A stretch of DNA of 64,000 nt from Arthrobacter silviterrae (GTDB taxonomy: Bacteria > Actinomycetota > Actinomycetes > Actinomycetales > Micrococcaceae): positions 248,001 to 312,000 of the forward strand of contig NZ_JAAKZI010000001.1 in the NCBI RefSeq assembly GCF_011045165.1, read 5' to 3'. Under the pieces are notes generated by a model that was not told the DNA's origin, searched no databases, and was given only the letters and a program-made list of their open reading frames with translations. Positions 43,657-53,300 of this stretch are shown piece after piece (the stretch's first letter is position 1; each line of letters starts with the position of its first letter). A program made the translations under genes and the position numbers.

Positions 43657-45299
43657 GCCTGGCCCACCACGAAGGAACGGTCGCCAAAGTGCACGCGCGC
43701 GCCCACTTCCGCCAGGGCGGGCGTGCCGCCGGCCAGGCGGGACTTTTGCCCCGCGCGGTTGGTGATGGCGCTGCCGTTCGTGGAGTTTCTGTCCGTGACC
43801 CACAGGCCCTCCGCGCTGGCCCGCACATGCAGGTGCGTCTTGGACACCGAGCGGCTGGAATCGTGGACGGAAACGAGGCGTTCTATCATCTCCCCATCGT
43901 AACCGGCAGGATTGCGGCCGATGAGGGCCACGGTGGCGATGTCCTCGCTGCGGCCGTCGTCGAAGGTCAGGCGGATCGCCGTGCTGGGCGCCGGGGCGGG
44001 CGAGGAGGGGCGCACCCTGGTCTCGCCCAGATCGTCATCCCCGGGCGCCAGGCCGGGCGCGACCGGGTTGTACTGGGCCGGGTTGTGCTGGACAGGGTTG
44101 TACTGGGCGGGAGCTGCGAACGCCGGGCCGGCTTGGGCCGCTGGCGACGGGGCGAACGACGCCAGACTTGTGGCCGCCGCCGGAACTGTAGACGCCGCCG
44201 GCGGCGGGGCAAAGGAGTTCGCTGCTTCGGCAGGCCGGCTGGCACCCGGCACCGAGGTGATGGGCCCGGGCGCGGCTTCAACGGGTGCGAACCCGGACGG
44301 CTGGCCATAGGTGTTCGGCGTTTCGGGAGCGTGCGGACGTGCTGCCGGGATGGGTGACTGCACGGGGGAAATGCCCGTGACAGGCGCGGGTGCAAACGAC
44401 GTGCGCCCTGCAACGCCGCCGGTTTCCAGGGGATCGCGGCCGGCGGCAACATTAAACACGAGTGTGTGTGCCACCTTGTCGTGCCAGCCCTGCCGCTTGT
44501 CGTTGGAGTCCCAGGCGTTGGAGATGATGACCAGGATGGTGCCAAGGGTGGGCACGATGGAGCCAAGGGCAATGATGACGTAGCGCAGGAAAATGGCCAG
44601 CAATCCGGCCGGCCTGCCATCCATGCTGGTGGTGCGCAGACCCATCATGACGTTGCCGGGGGTCTTGCCGGACCGGGCCTCCCAGATCCACAACCACACG
44701 CCGTAGGCCAGGGACAGCAGCCATGCCGCCCCGCCCAGGACCAGCAGCCAGGTCAGGTTGATTTGCAGCTGCCCGGCCGTTTCCGTGGCTCCGGATATGG
44801 CCAGCGAGGTGCCCACGCCAAAGCCCACGGCGAGCAGGATCCCAGGCACCACGCCGTCGATGAGCTTCGCCACAAGGCGGCGGCCGGCGCCACCGGGCAC
44901 CAGTGCCGTGCCCATTTCCAGCCGGGCATCGCTGCCGTGCCGCTGCGGCGCCACGAGCGGCCCTCCTGCCAGGCCGCCCGGCTGATCGCCCTGTTGGCCA
45001 GCTTGCTGTCCGCCCACGGGGATGATGCCGGGTATCGACGGACCCGCCACCGGGGCCGTCACTCCGGCGCGGTGCCCGGGTGCGGCAATGATGGTGGCCG
45101 GCGGGGTGGGCGGGGCAGCAAACGGGCCCTGTCCGCCGTCGGGGTTGATGCAGGCGCCGTGGCCGCCCAGGGGCACCTCGGACGGGCCCGGGGAGGCCGC
45201 CCTGTTGGTCACCGCTGTCCCGCACAGCGTGCAGAACGCCGCACCCGGAGCCAGCTCAGCCCCGCAGTTGCGGCAGGTTTCCCCCGTTTTGCGCGCCAT
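43653..45299 (-). CDS. Zinc-ribbon/RDD-membrane/FHA protein
   Basis: A 548-aa protein. An N-terminal zinc ribbon (CRNCGAELAPGAAFCTLCG) precedes a Gly/Pro linker. An RDD domain follows (about residues 135-285) with membrane helices in GVVPGILLAVGFGVGTSLAI, TWLLVLGGAAWLLSLAYGV and AIFLRYVIIALGSIVPTLGT, and the RDD-type KTPGNVMMGLR loop. A second Pro/Ala linker leads to a C-terminal FHA domain (VALIGRNPAGYDGE, then SVSKTHLHV and NSTNGSAI) with all typical phosphothreonine-contacting residues. It could anchor phosphorylated partners to the membrane. Its start directly follows the transglutaminase stop (TAGATG). Confidence 0.88.
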   Translation of the reverse strand: MARKTGETCRNCGAELAPGAAFCTLCGTAVTNRAASPGPSEVPLGGHGACINPDGGQGPFAAPPTPPATIIAAPGHRAGVTAPVAGPSIPGIIPVGGQQAGQQGDQPGGLAGGPLVAPQRHGSDARLEMGTALVPGGAGRRLVAKLIDGVVPGILLAVGFGVGTSLAISGATETAGQLQINLTWLLVLGGAAWLLSLAYGVWLWIWEARSGKTPGNVMMGLRTTSMDGRPAGLLAIFLRYVIIALGSIVPTLGTILVIISNAWDSNDKRQGWHDKVAHTLVFNVAAGRDPLETGGVAGRTSFAPAPVTGISPVQSPIPAARPHAPETPNTYGQPSGFAPVEAAPGPITSVPGASRPAEAANSFAPPPAASTVPAAATSLASFAPSPAAQAGPAFAAPAQYNPVQHNPAQYNPVAPGLAPGDDDLGETRVRPSSPAPAPSTAIRLTFDDGRSEDIATVALIGRNPAGYDGEMIERLVSVHDSSRSVSKTHLHVRASAEGLWVTDRNSTNGSAITNRAGQKSRLAGGTPALAEVGARVHFGDRSFVVGQA

Positions 45300-47879
45300 C
45301 TACCGTTCACCTTTCCTAAAGTTCCCCAGCTTGCCGGCCAGTCCCGACCACAACCCGGGCCTGCCGCCGCGCCCAGCCCCGCCGGACACAGACCCGCCAG
45401 TCACCGGTCCCCCGGCGGCCGGTCCCTGGCCCGATGTTGCCTGCCCGGCCTTGGCTGTCGATGCGCGGGCGGCCTTGGCCCGTGCATCAACCAGCAGCGA
45501 CCGCACCGAGAACTTGGCCCGCTGCCGTTTCCAGAATCCTACCGACCCGTTCATGCCCTTCACAGAAGCGTCCACATGTTGCCAGTACTGCTCCACCTCT
45601 TCCTCGCTGGGCTGGCCCGGCCCGAAGATGGCGGCATCGGCCCGGGCGGCCAGCACCTCGGTGCCGGCCCGGTTCTCCGGGAATGCCCCGTTGAGCGCCA
45701 TGGCGGTCTCGCGGCGCGTGCCATTGCGTTCCATGGTGGTGCCGAGGTCCGTGGCCATGCTGACCACCTCGGACCAGCCTCCGCCCACGCGCTGCGCGGG
45801 CAGTCCTTCGCCCTGGCGTCTCTTCCGGCGCCGGCCCTTGAGCAGCAAGATCAGCAGCAGCGGCAGCGCAATGACCACCACGGGGATGGCCGCCACCCCG
45901 GCAATGAGCAAAATGGCCCCCAAAATGCCGGCGGGGTTGTTCTTCTTCCCGTCCGTGTTCAGCGCATCCGGGGCAGTGTCCGGCGGCAGGTCCGCCGGCT
46001 CCTGCGGCGGGGGCGGCGGCTGGAGCACCTGCGGCTTGGGCTTGGACGCGTTTTGCGGCTCCGGCGGATTGGGGATGTGGTCCTTGTCGGGCGTGGGGTT
46101 GAACGGCACCCAGCCGATCCCGGCGAAGTTCACTTCAACCCAGGCGTGGACGTCGGAACCCTTGAGTTGCACTTTGGAAGCTCCGTTGGCGGGGTCCTTT
46201 TCGTCCAGGTAAAAGCCCATGACCACGCGGGCCGGGATGCCCAGCTGGCGTGCCATCAGGGCCATGGCGGTGGCGTATTGTTCGTCGTCGCCCACCATTT
46301 CCTTGCCCGAGAGCAGCTTGGTGATGCGCGCTGCACTGTGCCCGGACATGCTGGGCACCTGGCCCTCCAGCCCGTTGCTGAACTTGCCTTCACGCTGCAG
46401 GGCGCCTTCCAGGGCCTGCACCTTCTTCAGCGGCGTGCCGGCCTCGCCCACAATGTCGTTGGCCTTGGTGGTCACCACCTGGGGCACGTTTTCCAGCTTG
46501 GGCAGGGCCACGGAGCCAAAGTCCGCGGAGGCCAGCTTGTTGGCATCGACTTGCGGCACCTGGACGTCCATGGTGTAGGAATCGCCCTTGGCCACGCCGG
46601 CCAGGTTCAGGGCACTGTTGGAGTCCTTGTTCAGGTACAGCGTGGGCGTGGGACCGCCCGGCGTCGAATAGCTCAGGCTCTGCTCCGTGGCCATGCTGGG
46701 AATCCACACGCCGGAGTAGCCGTCAACGGAAACGCCGACGGCGGTCCCGGCACCTCCCGAGCCCGGGTTCAGCGCCTTGGGATCCCCAATGGGGGAAAAC
46801 GAGGCCGAGCTGTTGGGGTCCACGTTGAAGACAACGCCGTCGTAGCTGTCCATGGCGGCAATGCGCACGCGCCCGTTTTTGGGCAGGCCGTCCACCGTGA
46901 ACAGGACGGTGTCCTTCTCATTCTTGACGTAGTCACGGAACTTGGTCAGCGGGGACGGCAAATTGTGCAGGTCCGGCGGCGGAATGACCGAATCCCGCAG
47001 CACGCTGCGGGTGGCGCTGGTGGTCAGGGCCGGGGCCGCGGCCATGGTCACGGCCCCCGCGACGAGGACGACGCCGGCAGCCGTGCCGATGCGGCGCAAG
47101 AGGGACGTGCGGGCCGCAGCCCTGTCCTGCACGGGCTGGTTTGCGGAGATGGCGCCGGCCGATTCGCGGCGTTCCATTTCCCGGCGGTAGGCCAGCCAGG
47201 CGATGGCGCCCACGGCCAGCAGGGAGCCCCGCAGCTCGGGCAGGAACAGCTGTGCGGTGCCGAAGATGATGGCGGTGACAAAGAGGGCCAGCACCGGAAT
47301 GACCGCCCAGTAGGCGCGGCGCAGCCGCCACGCGAGGGAGCCTGCCACGACGGCGGCAATGAAGGACGCCAGGTACGGCACCACCAGCACGTCCACGCTG
47401 GTGCCCACGGGGGCGGCCAGCGTCAGCAGCTGCTTCCAGGACAGCATGATGCCCAAAAGGAGGCCGCGCAGGGACGCCAGGCTCGGGAACACGCCAAGGG
47501 CTGCCTCCCCCGGGGCGGCCAGTGCGCTGCCGAACAGCATGTAGGCCACAAAGGACAGGCCGGCCATGGTGAGCAGGCCCAGGCGCCACCGCGCCCCGGC
47601 TGCAGCCACCAGCAGGCCCAGCAGAATCCCGCCAAAGCCGGCAATGAGGTACCTGCCGTCTTGGCCGAAGGTGGGGCCGAAGCCCAGCAGGCCAACGCCC
47701 AGGAGAATGGCCAGCACTGCGGCGTCAAGCCCGACATGCCAGAGCGGGCGTCCGCCCGCAAGCGGCCACCGGGTTCCGGGCGGCCTAGTCCCGGCCTGCG
47801 GGGTCCCGGCCTGCGGGGTTCCAGCCTGCTGCGTGCCTGTGCGCTGCGTCCCGGCCGCCGCGCTCCTGCGCCCGCTCAT
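45300..47879 (-). CDS. TgpA-like transglutaminase-fold membrane protein, catalytic Cys replaced
   Basis: An 859-aa protein. Its N-terminal PQAGT repeats (15-bp DNA units at 47790-47834) are followed by about six membrane helices (about residues 50-260, DUF3488/TgpA type), then an external transglutaminase-like domain. The core reads VGDDEQYATAMALMARQLGIPARVVMGF (about residues 522-549), where active enzymes have Cys in place of the second Asp. The His (DVHAWVEV) and Asp (PFNPTPD) remain. A further membrane helix near 660 and a cytoplasmic tail with a DUF4129-like helix follow. It is therefore probably a pseudoenzyme that keeps the fold. It overlaps the upstream DUF58 gene by 4 bases. Confidence 0.88.
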   Translation of the reverse strand: MSGRRSAAAGTQRTGTQQAGTPQAGTPQAGTRPPGTRWPLAGGRPLWHVGLDAAVLAILLGVGLLGFGPTFGQDGRYLIAGFGGILLGLLVAAAGARWRLGLLTMAGLSFVAYMLFGSALAAPGEAALGVFPSLASLRGLLLGIMLSWKQLLTLAAPVGTSVDVLVVPYLASFIAAVVAGSLAWRLRRAYWAVIPVLALFVTAIIFGTAQLFLPELRGSLLAVGAIAWLAYRREMERRESAGAISANQPVQDRAAARTSLLRRIGTAAGVVLVAGAVTMAAAPALTTSATRSVLRDSVIPPPDLHNLPSPLTKFRDYVKNEKDTVLFTVDGLPKNGRVRIAAMDSYDGVVFNVDPNSSASFSPIGDPKALNPGSGGAGTAVGVSVDGYSGVWIPSMATEQSLSYSTPGGPTPTLYLNKDSNSALNLAGVAKGDSYTMDVQVPQVDANKLASADFGSVALPKLENVPQVVTTKANDIVGEAGTPLKKVQALEGALQREGKFSNGLEGQVPSMSGHSAARITKLLSGKEMVGDDEQYATAMALMARQLGIPARVVMGFYLDEKDPANGASKVQLKGSDVHAWVEVNFAGIGWVPFNPTPDKDHIPNPPEPQNASKPKPQVLQPPPPPQEPADLPPDTAPDALNTDGKKNNPAGILGAILLIAGVAAIPVVVIALPLLLILLLKGRRRKRRQGEGLPAQRVGGGWSEVVSMATDLGTTMERNGTRRETAMALNGAFPENRAGTEVLAARADAAIFGPGQPSEEEVEQYWQHVDASVKGMNGSVGFWKRQRAKFSVRSLLVDARAKAARASTAKAGQATSGQGPAAGGPVTGGSVSGGAGRGGRPGLWSGLAGKLGNFRKGER

Positions 47880-49207
47880 GCCACTGCCTTTCGGAGGACT
47901 GCAGCCAAGTCCGTCAACTCACCCAGGGTGAGGACAGTGAGGTCGGCAATGTTGGCCCGGGCGGATTGCGCCCCGGAATAGCAGCGCACGGCAAAGCACC
48001 GCACGCCCGGCGGGACTGAGGCCGCCGCGCTGCGCAGCTGGGACGGGGTGACCCTGGAGCCCACCACCAGAAACACCACGGAGGCGTTGGGCACGGTGTC
48101 GGACAGCGTGCGGGCCAGGTCCACGGCCGTGCCGCGCCGGTTGTGGCCGGCCAGCCTGGTCATGTCATCCAGCATGTTCTTGCCGGTTTCGCAGCGGATG
48201 GGGCCGCGCTGCGTGACCACGCTGAGCTCCCGCGCCTCCTTGATGGCCTGCCGGCCCAGGGACGCTGCGGCGGAAATGGCCAATTCAAAGTCGTCGTCGC
48301 GTTCGTATTCGTCCGTGTTGACTGACAGGGCCACGGCCATGTGGGCCCGGCGCGTTTCCTCGAATTGGCGCACCATCAGCTTGCCGGTGCGGGCGGTGGT
48401 CTTCCAGTGGATGTGCCGGCGGTCGTCGCCCGGCACATAGTCGCGCAGGGCGTGGAAGGATACGTCGGCGCTGGAGAGCTCCGTGGTGGGAAGCCCCTCC
48501 AGGTCCTTCAGGAAGCCGGCCGCTGGACCGTCCAGTGCCGTGGTCCTCGGATGGACAAACAGGTCAGTCGGTTCGGTCCAGAGCACCTGTCGGCGCAGCA
48601 GCTGGAGGGGGTCGGAACGGACGGAACGCACCGGCCCCACCGTGATCACGGCACGGCGGGTGGTGGGGATGGTGAACAAGTCCTCATGGGTGTCCCCCGC
48701 CTTCATGCGGGGCAGGTGGAACAGGGCCGTGGCTCGTCCCACGGGCAGTTCCAATGCGGACGGCAGCACCGTGCGGGGAGCATTGTTCGTCACGGCAATG
48801 CTGCCCACGGCGTTGTCCCCGACCGCCACGCGCGTGCGGGCCAGGTCCAGCTTGACCGCGTACATGGACCGTCCCAGGATGAAGGCGATGGCAATCAATA
48901 TCAGCACGGTGGCCAGCAGGGCGGCCACTTTCGCTTCCTGCCAGCCAAAGGCGGCACCGAGGATCCAGAGAAGCACGACGGCGCCAATCACCACCGCGCC
49001 CAGCCCGCTGACGGTGCCAAGTACAGGGCGCACATAGCGGTCCAGCCATTGTCGGACCTTTCCCCACACGGGCGCCAGGTACAGCCCGGCCACTTTCACG
49101 GCCTCCGCCCACAGGGACGTGGGGTGGAGGCGCGTGGGGGCGCCGTCGCGGTGGAACGGCCGGGCCAGCAATGCCCCGGCCTTCCCTGCGGTGGATTTAA
49201 TGCTCAT
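47876..49207 (-). CDS. DUF58-family membrane-associated protein
   Basis: A 443-aa protein with two adjacent membrane helices (about residues 66-110) and a C-terminal DUF58 domain with a von Willebrand A-like fold. The signature is HALRDYVPGDDRRHIHWKTT, then ARTGKLMVRQFEET (about 255-285). DUF58 proteins are almost always encoded with MoxR ATPases and transglutaminases, as here, and are thought to be assembled or activated by the AAA+ partner. AAGGAACACTC precedes the ATG at 49207. It begins the strictly overlapping block of the operon. Confidence 0.93.
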   Translation of the reverse strand: MSIKSTAGKAGALLARPFHRDGAPTRLHPTSLWAEAVKVAGLYLAPVWGKVRQWLDRYVRPVLGTVSGLGAVVIGAVVLLWILGAAFGWQEAKVAALLATVLILIAIAFILGRSMYAVKLDLARTRVAVGDNAVGSIAVTNNAPRTVLPSALELPVGRATALFHLPRMKAGDTHEDLFTIPTTRRAVITVGPVRSVRSDPLQLLRRQVLWTEPTDLFVHPRTTALDGPAAGFLKDLEGLPTTELSSADVSFHALRDYVPGDDRRHIHWKTTARTGKLMVRQFEETRRAHMAVALSVNTDEYERDDDFELAISAAASLGRQAIKEARELSVVTQRGPIRCETGKNMLDDMTRLAGHNRRGTAVDLARTLSDTVPNASVVFLVVGSRVTPSQLRSAAASVPPGVRCFAVRCYSGAQSARANIADLTVLTLGELTDLAAVLRKAVA

Positions 49208-49245
49208 GAGTGTTCCTTATGCTGCGCGGGTGCGCGGGTGTGGAC

Positions 49246-50217
49246 TTAGACGCCGGCGCGCTGCTGGGGTGCGGCAACTTCGGCCAGCACGCGGCGCAGC
49301 ACCACCTCCGGGGTGGAACCGGCAAATTCGGCTTCGGGGTCCATGACAAAGCGGTGGGTCCACACGTAGGGGGCCAGCTCCTTGATGTCGTCCGGAAGCA
49401 CATAGTTGCGGCCCTTCGCGGCGGCCCACACCTTGGCCATGCGCACCATGGCGATGGCTCCGCGGACGGAAACTCCCAGGCGGGTTTCCGGCGCGTTGCG
49501 TGTCTCTTCGCACAGGCGGGAGACGTATTCCAGCACGGCGGCATCCGTGTGGGTGGTGGCTGCGAGGTCCGCCATCTCGGCCACGGCCTGCGGCGTGATG
49601 ATGGCCTGCAGGGTGGAGGTCCTGTCCCGCTGGCTGGAGCCGGAAAGCAGCTGCACCGTGGAGGCGTGGTCCGGGTAGCCGATGGAGGTCTTGATGAGGA
49701 AGCGGTCCAGCTGGGCTTCGGGCAGACGGTACGTGCCCGCCTGCTCGATGGGGTTCTGGGTGGCCAGCACCATGAACGGGCGCCCCGTTTCATAGGTGGT
49801 GCCATCCACCGTCACACGGGACTCCTCCATGACCTCCAGGAGGGCCGACTGCGTTTTGGGTGAGGCGCGGTTGATCTCATCGGCCAGCACGATCGTGGCA
49901 AAGATGGGGCCCTTGTGAAACTCAAAGACCTGCGTTTTTTGATCGTAGATGGTGACACCTGTGACGTCGGAGGGCAGCAGGTCCGGGGTGAACTGGATGC
50001 GCGAATGCGTCCCCTTCACGGTGGCCGACAGGGCCCGGGCCAGCATGGTCTTGCCCGTGCCCGGCGCGTCCTCGAACAGGACGTGCCCCTCGGCCAGCAT
50101 GGCGGAAAGCGTCAGGCTGATGACATGGGACTTGCCCAGGACGGCCTGGCCAACGTTGGCAACCAGCTTCTCAAAGGTTCCGGCGAACCAGGTGGCTTGT
50201 TCCGGCGTCATGGACAT
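49246..50217 (-). CDS. MoxR-family AAA+ ATPase
   Basis: A 323-aa AAA+ ATPase of the MoxR group. Walker A is EDAPGTGKTMLARAL (about residue 48), Walker B TIVLADEINRASPKTQSALL (about 107), sensor 1 VLATQNPIEQAGTYRLPEAQ, and the C-terminal lid carries RLGVSVRGAIAM (sensor 2). MoxR proteins act as chaperones that load or activate VWA/DUF58 partners. GAGGAAG lies 7 nt before the ATG at 50217. A 131-bp gap separates it from the giant gene upstream, the only space in this half of the locus where a second promoter could lie. Confidence 0.95.
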   Translation of the reverse strand: MSMTPEQATWFAGTFEKLVANVGQAVLGKSHVISLTLSAMLAEGHVLFEDAPGTGKTMLARALSATVKGTHSRIQFTPDLLPSDVTGVTIYDQKTQVFEFHKGPIFATIVLADEINRASPKTQSALLEVMEESRVTVDGTTYETGRPFMVLATQNPIEQAGTYRLPEAQLDRFLIKTSIGYPDHASTVQLLSGSSQRDRTSTLQAIITPQAVAEMADLAATTHTDAAVLEYVSRLCEETRNAPETRLGVSVRGAIAMVRMAKVWAAAKGRNYVLPDDIKELAPYVWTHRFVMDPEAEFAGSTPEVVLRRVLAEVAAPQQRAGV

Positions 50218-50348
50218 GGTGTGCTTCCTCTTTCAGTCATGTTTCATTGCAATCACGCTCTTGCGGGGCACAGGGGGCGGAAAAACCTGGATTAGTTTAT
50301 CCAATAGATGGTGTTGCCAGCCATGGGGACAACTTCCCTTGCTCATGG

Positions 50349-53300
50349 TCAGCATCCGGGCAGCCCCGCCGTGGAGCCCTGGATGATGTTGACGGTGGGC
50401 GGGTGGACGTAAAAGCCGGCCAGGCGGCCAGTCTTCATGTGGTACCACGGGATCTGCCCCGGCCACGGCACGGTGCAGCTGTCGATTTCAATTGCGCCGT
50501 AATTGCTGCTGTCTTCGAGAGTCAGCCAGTTGCCGCCGGGCTGGCCGGCAGTGTTAACCACGCCGTGGCAGGTGGCGGGCGGGCCCTTGACCCAGTAGAA
50601 GTCGCCCCCCGATGCGGGCACCGTGCAGGTGTGCCCGCCCGGTCCGGGATCGGTATTGACGATCATGGGCACGCGGCCGCCGCTGGAGGCCGTTGCCTCC
50701 GCGACGGGACCCCAGTCGCCCTTCGAGTTCCTGGACTGGATCTTGATGGTGCGGCTAATGTTTGGCCCGCCCAGGTTGACTGAGCCGCTGCCGGACTTGG
50801 CCGTGATTTCCCCGCCAAAACCACCGCCCTCGTCGATCCGGACGGCCACGGAATCCGTGTTGGAACCTGGCGCAGACCAGCTGTAGTGCATCTGGTTGTC
50901 GCCCTGGGCCCCGTTGCTGGCATTGATCGACGGCGTCCCTGCCGTCCCGTAGGGCGCCACGGAGCCGGACTGTACGGCTCCTGACGTTTCCTGGGTGGCT
51001 GCGGAGCGCACCACGATGGTCACCGTGGTGCCGGTCCCGTTGGGTGCGTCCATGACCTGGCCGGGGACGATCGAGGAGGTGGCGCCCGTGCTGGAGACGG
51101 TGGCCTGGTAGCTCAGTTCACCACTGGTGGATCCGCCCATGGCTCCTCCACTGGGCGGAGTGAAGCTGACCTTGATCTGCCGTCCCGCCGCCGCCGTGTT
51201 GGTCGCGGCGGTGGACAGTCCCGTGACGGGCCCGGGCCGGCTGACCGAGCGGCGCGCAGTGGACTGCGGGCTCAGGTCTGAGATGTCCACCTCGGTGGAG
51301 GCGGACACGGCGAAGGTGTAGTTGCCGGTGCCGTTGGGCAGCGAGGCCGTGGCCGTGTTTTGCGTGGTGGTCACCACGCCCTGCGCGGCACCGTCCAGGT
51401 ACTTGGTCAGCGTGTAGTTCTTCAGCACGCCGCCGTTGAGGTCGGGTTGGGTCCAGTCGAGCCGGACCTGGTTCTGGCTCCCCAGGGTGTCCAGCACCGT
51501 CAGCACAGGCGCGGCCGGCGTGAACGGCTTGCCGGCCGGCTTGCCGGCCAGCGAGTACTGGCTCCATGCGGACGGTTCCGGGGCACTGTTCACGGCCTGC
51601 ACCCGGAAGGTGTAGTCGGTGCCGTTCGTGAGCCCCGTCCAGCTCAGGGTGGTGCCCGCAATGCCGGTTTTTTGCGGGTTCTGCCCGGCCGGGGCCGGCG
51701 AGATTTCCACGTTAAATGTCTTGACAGGCGAGTACTCGCCCGTGGGGGCCACCCAGCTCAGCGCCAGTTCCCCGTCCCCCCGTTTGACAGCGGGCGGTGC
51801 AGGGGTGTCCGGCGAGGCGTCCGGTGTGGCGGAGGCGGACGGCTTGGAGTAATCGGAGCTGCCCACGGCATTGTTGGCCTTGACCGTGAAGGTGTAGGGC
51901 TTGGCGTTTGTCAGCCCGGTGACCAGGCACGTGTTGGTGGCGCAGTCCTGGGTGCCGCCGTCGTTCTTCATCACGGTGTAGCCGGTGAGCGGGGAGCCGT
52001 TGTCCGCCGGGGCGGCCCACTGCAGCATGACCTGCTTGCTCTTGACCTCCTGCACCCTGGGCGCGGCGGGCACGGCAGGCTTGCCCTTGACATTGAGGGT
52101 GATGCGCCCGTCCACGCGGCGGTTTTTGTCGCCCGTCTTGTCCTCCACGGTGTAGCCGACCACCACATTGCCGGTGAAGTTCTCCGGGGCCGTGACCTTC
52201 ACCTTGTCCGACAACTTCTCCACCACGGTGCCGTTGGCGCCCGTGATGAGCTTGACGTCCACCAGCTTCAGCGGAGTGTCAGGGAACGGGTTGGTGTCAT
52301 TGGCCAGGACGGCGACGACTTCCGGCCGGCCGGCGTGCGCGTCGGGAACGACGTCCTCATTCGCCACGGCTAGCGGCTTGGTGGAGGAGACCACGCGCAG
52401 CGTGACCACGGCCTTGGCGGGGCTGTTCCTGCCGTCGCTTGCCTCAAAGCCCACTGTTTGCAGCGAGCCGGGAACCGCGTTTTTCGCGGCATTCAAGGTC
52501 AGGACCGTGCCGCTGAGCGTGGCAGCCACAGTGGCCGGCTGCGGACCGGAGAGCTTGAACGTGAGCTTGTCATTCTCCGGGTCGCTGGCCAGACGGGAAA
52601 GGTCCAGGGTGGCCGATTCGAGCTGGGCCACGTCCAGTTGCGTGCCGGTGGCGGTGGGCGGCTGGTTCTTGGCGGGCGACGGCGACACCTCGGTCATGAC
52701 TGTCAGCGTGGACTTGAGCCCCTGGGGATCGTCGGGGCCGGTGCCGTCCGTGACCTCGAAGGTGATGGAGCCCGGGCCGTAGAAGTCCGGGTTGGCGGCG
52801 TACTTGATGCCGCCGTCGGCCGTCACCGACTGCTCCGAGGGGGCGCCGATGAGCTTGACCTTGTCCGCCTGGGTGAGCCGCGGCGTGCGGCCCGCCCGGA
52901 CCTTGACGTAGTCGCCAAGGTTGAAGACGGCGGAGCTGCCGGCCTTGACCTTGAGGGGGCCGCTCTTTTTCAGCACGGGGTACTGCTGGCCCGTGCCGGG
53001 CACCCAGATGATGGCCGTGGCGGTGAGGTGGTCCCGGTCCGTTACGGTGTACGGGATCATCTGGGGCACGGCCAGCAGGTTGACGCGGACGGAGCCGCCG
53101 GGCAGCACGCTGGCAGTATCCGTGGGCCGGGTGAGGGTGACCTTCAGATCCTCGGCCACGCCGTCGGGGTCCTCGTCGTTCTTGAGCACCGGCACGTCCA
53201 CGGTGTTTTTCCCCAGCGCCTCCTGCACGGAGACGGAGTCGTCGCGGGCGATGGGGGCGCGCAGCGGGGCGTCTGGGCTGACCGTCAGGCGGACGTTGGC

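Noticed and set aside
44466-47981. 1171-aa plus-strand reading opposite the RDD-FHA and transglutaminase genes
   Set aside because: It spans two real genes on the other strand, has the composition of an antisense frame and contains no domain.
50218-50348. Possible promoter between giant copy 1 and moxR
   Set aside because: TAAACT-like and TTGGAT-like words are present, but no convincing -35/-10 pair at proper spacing could be fixed by eye.
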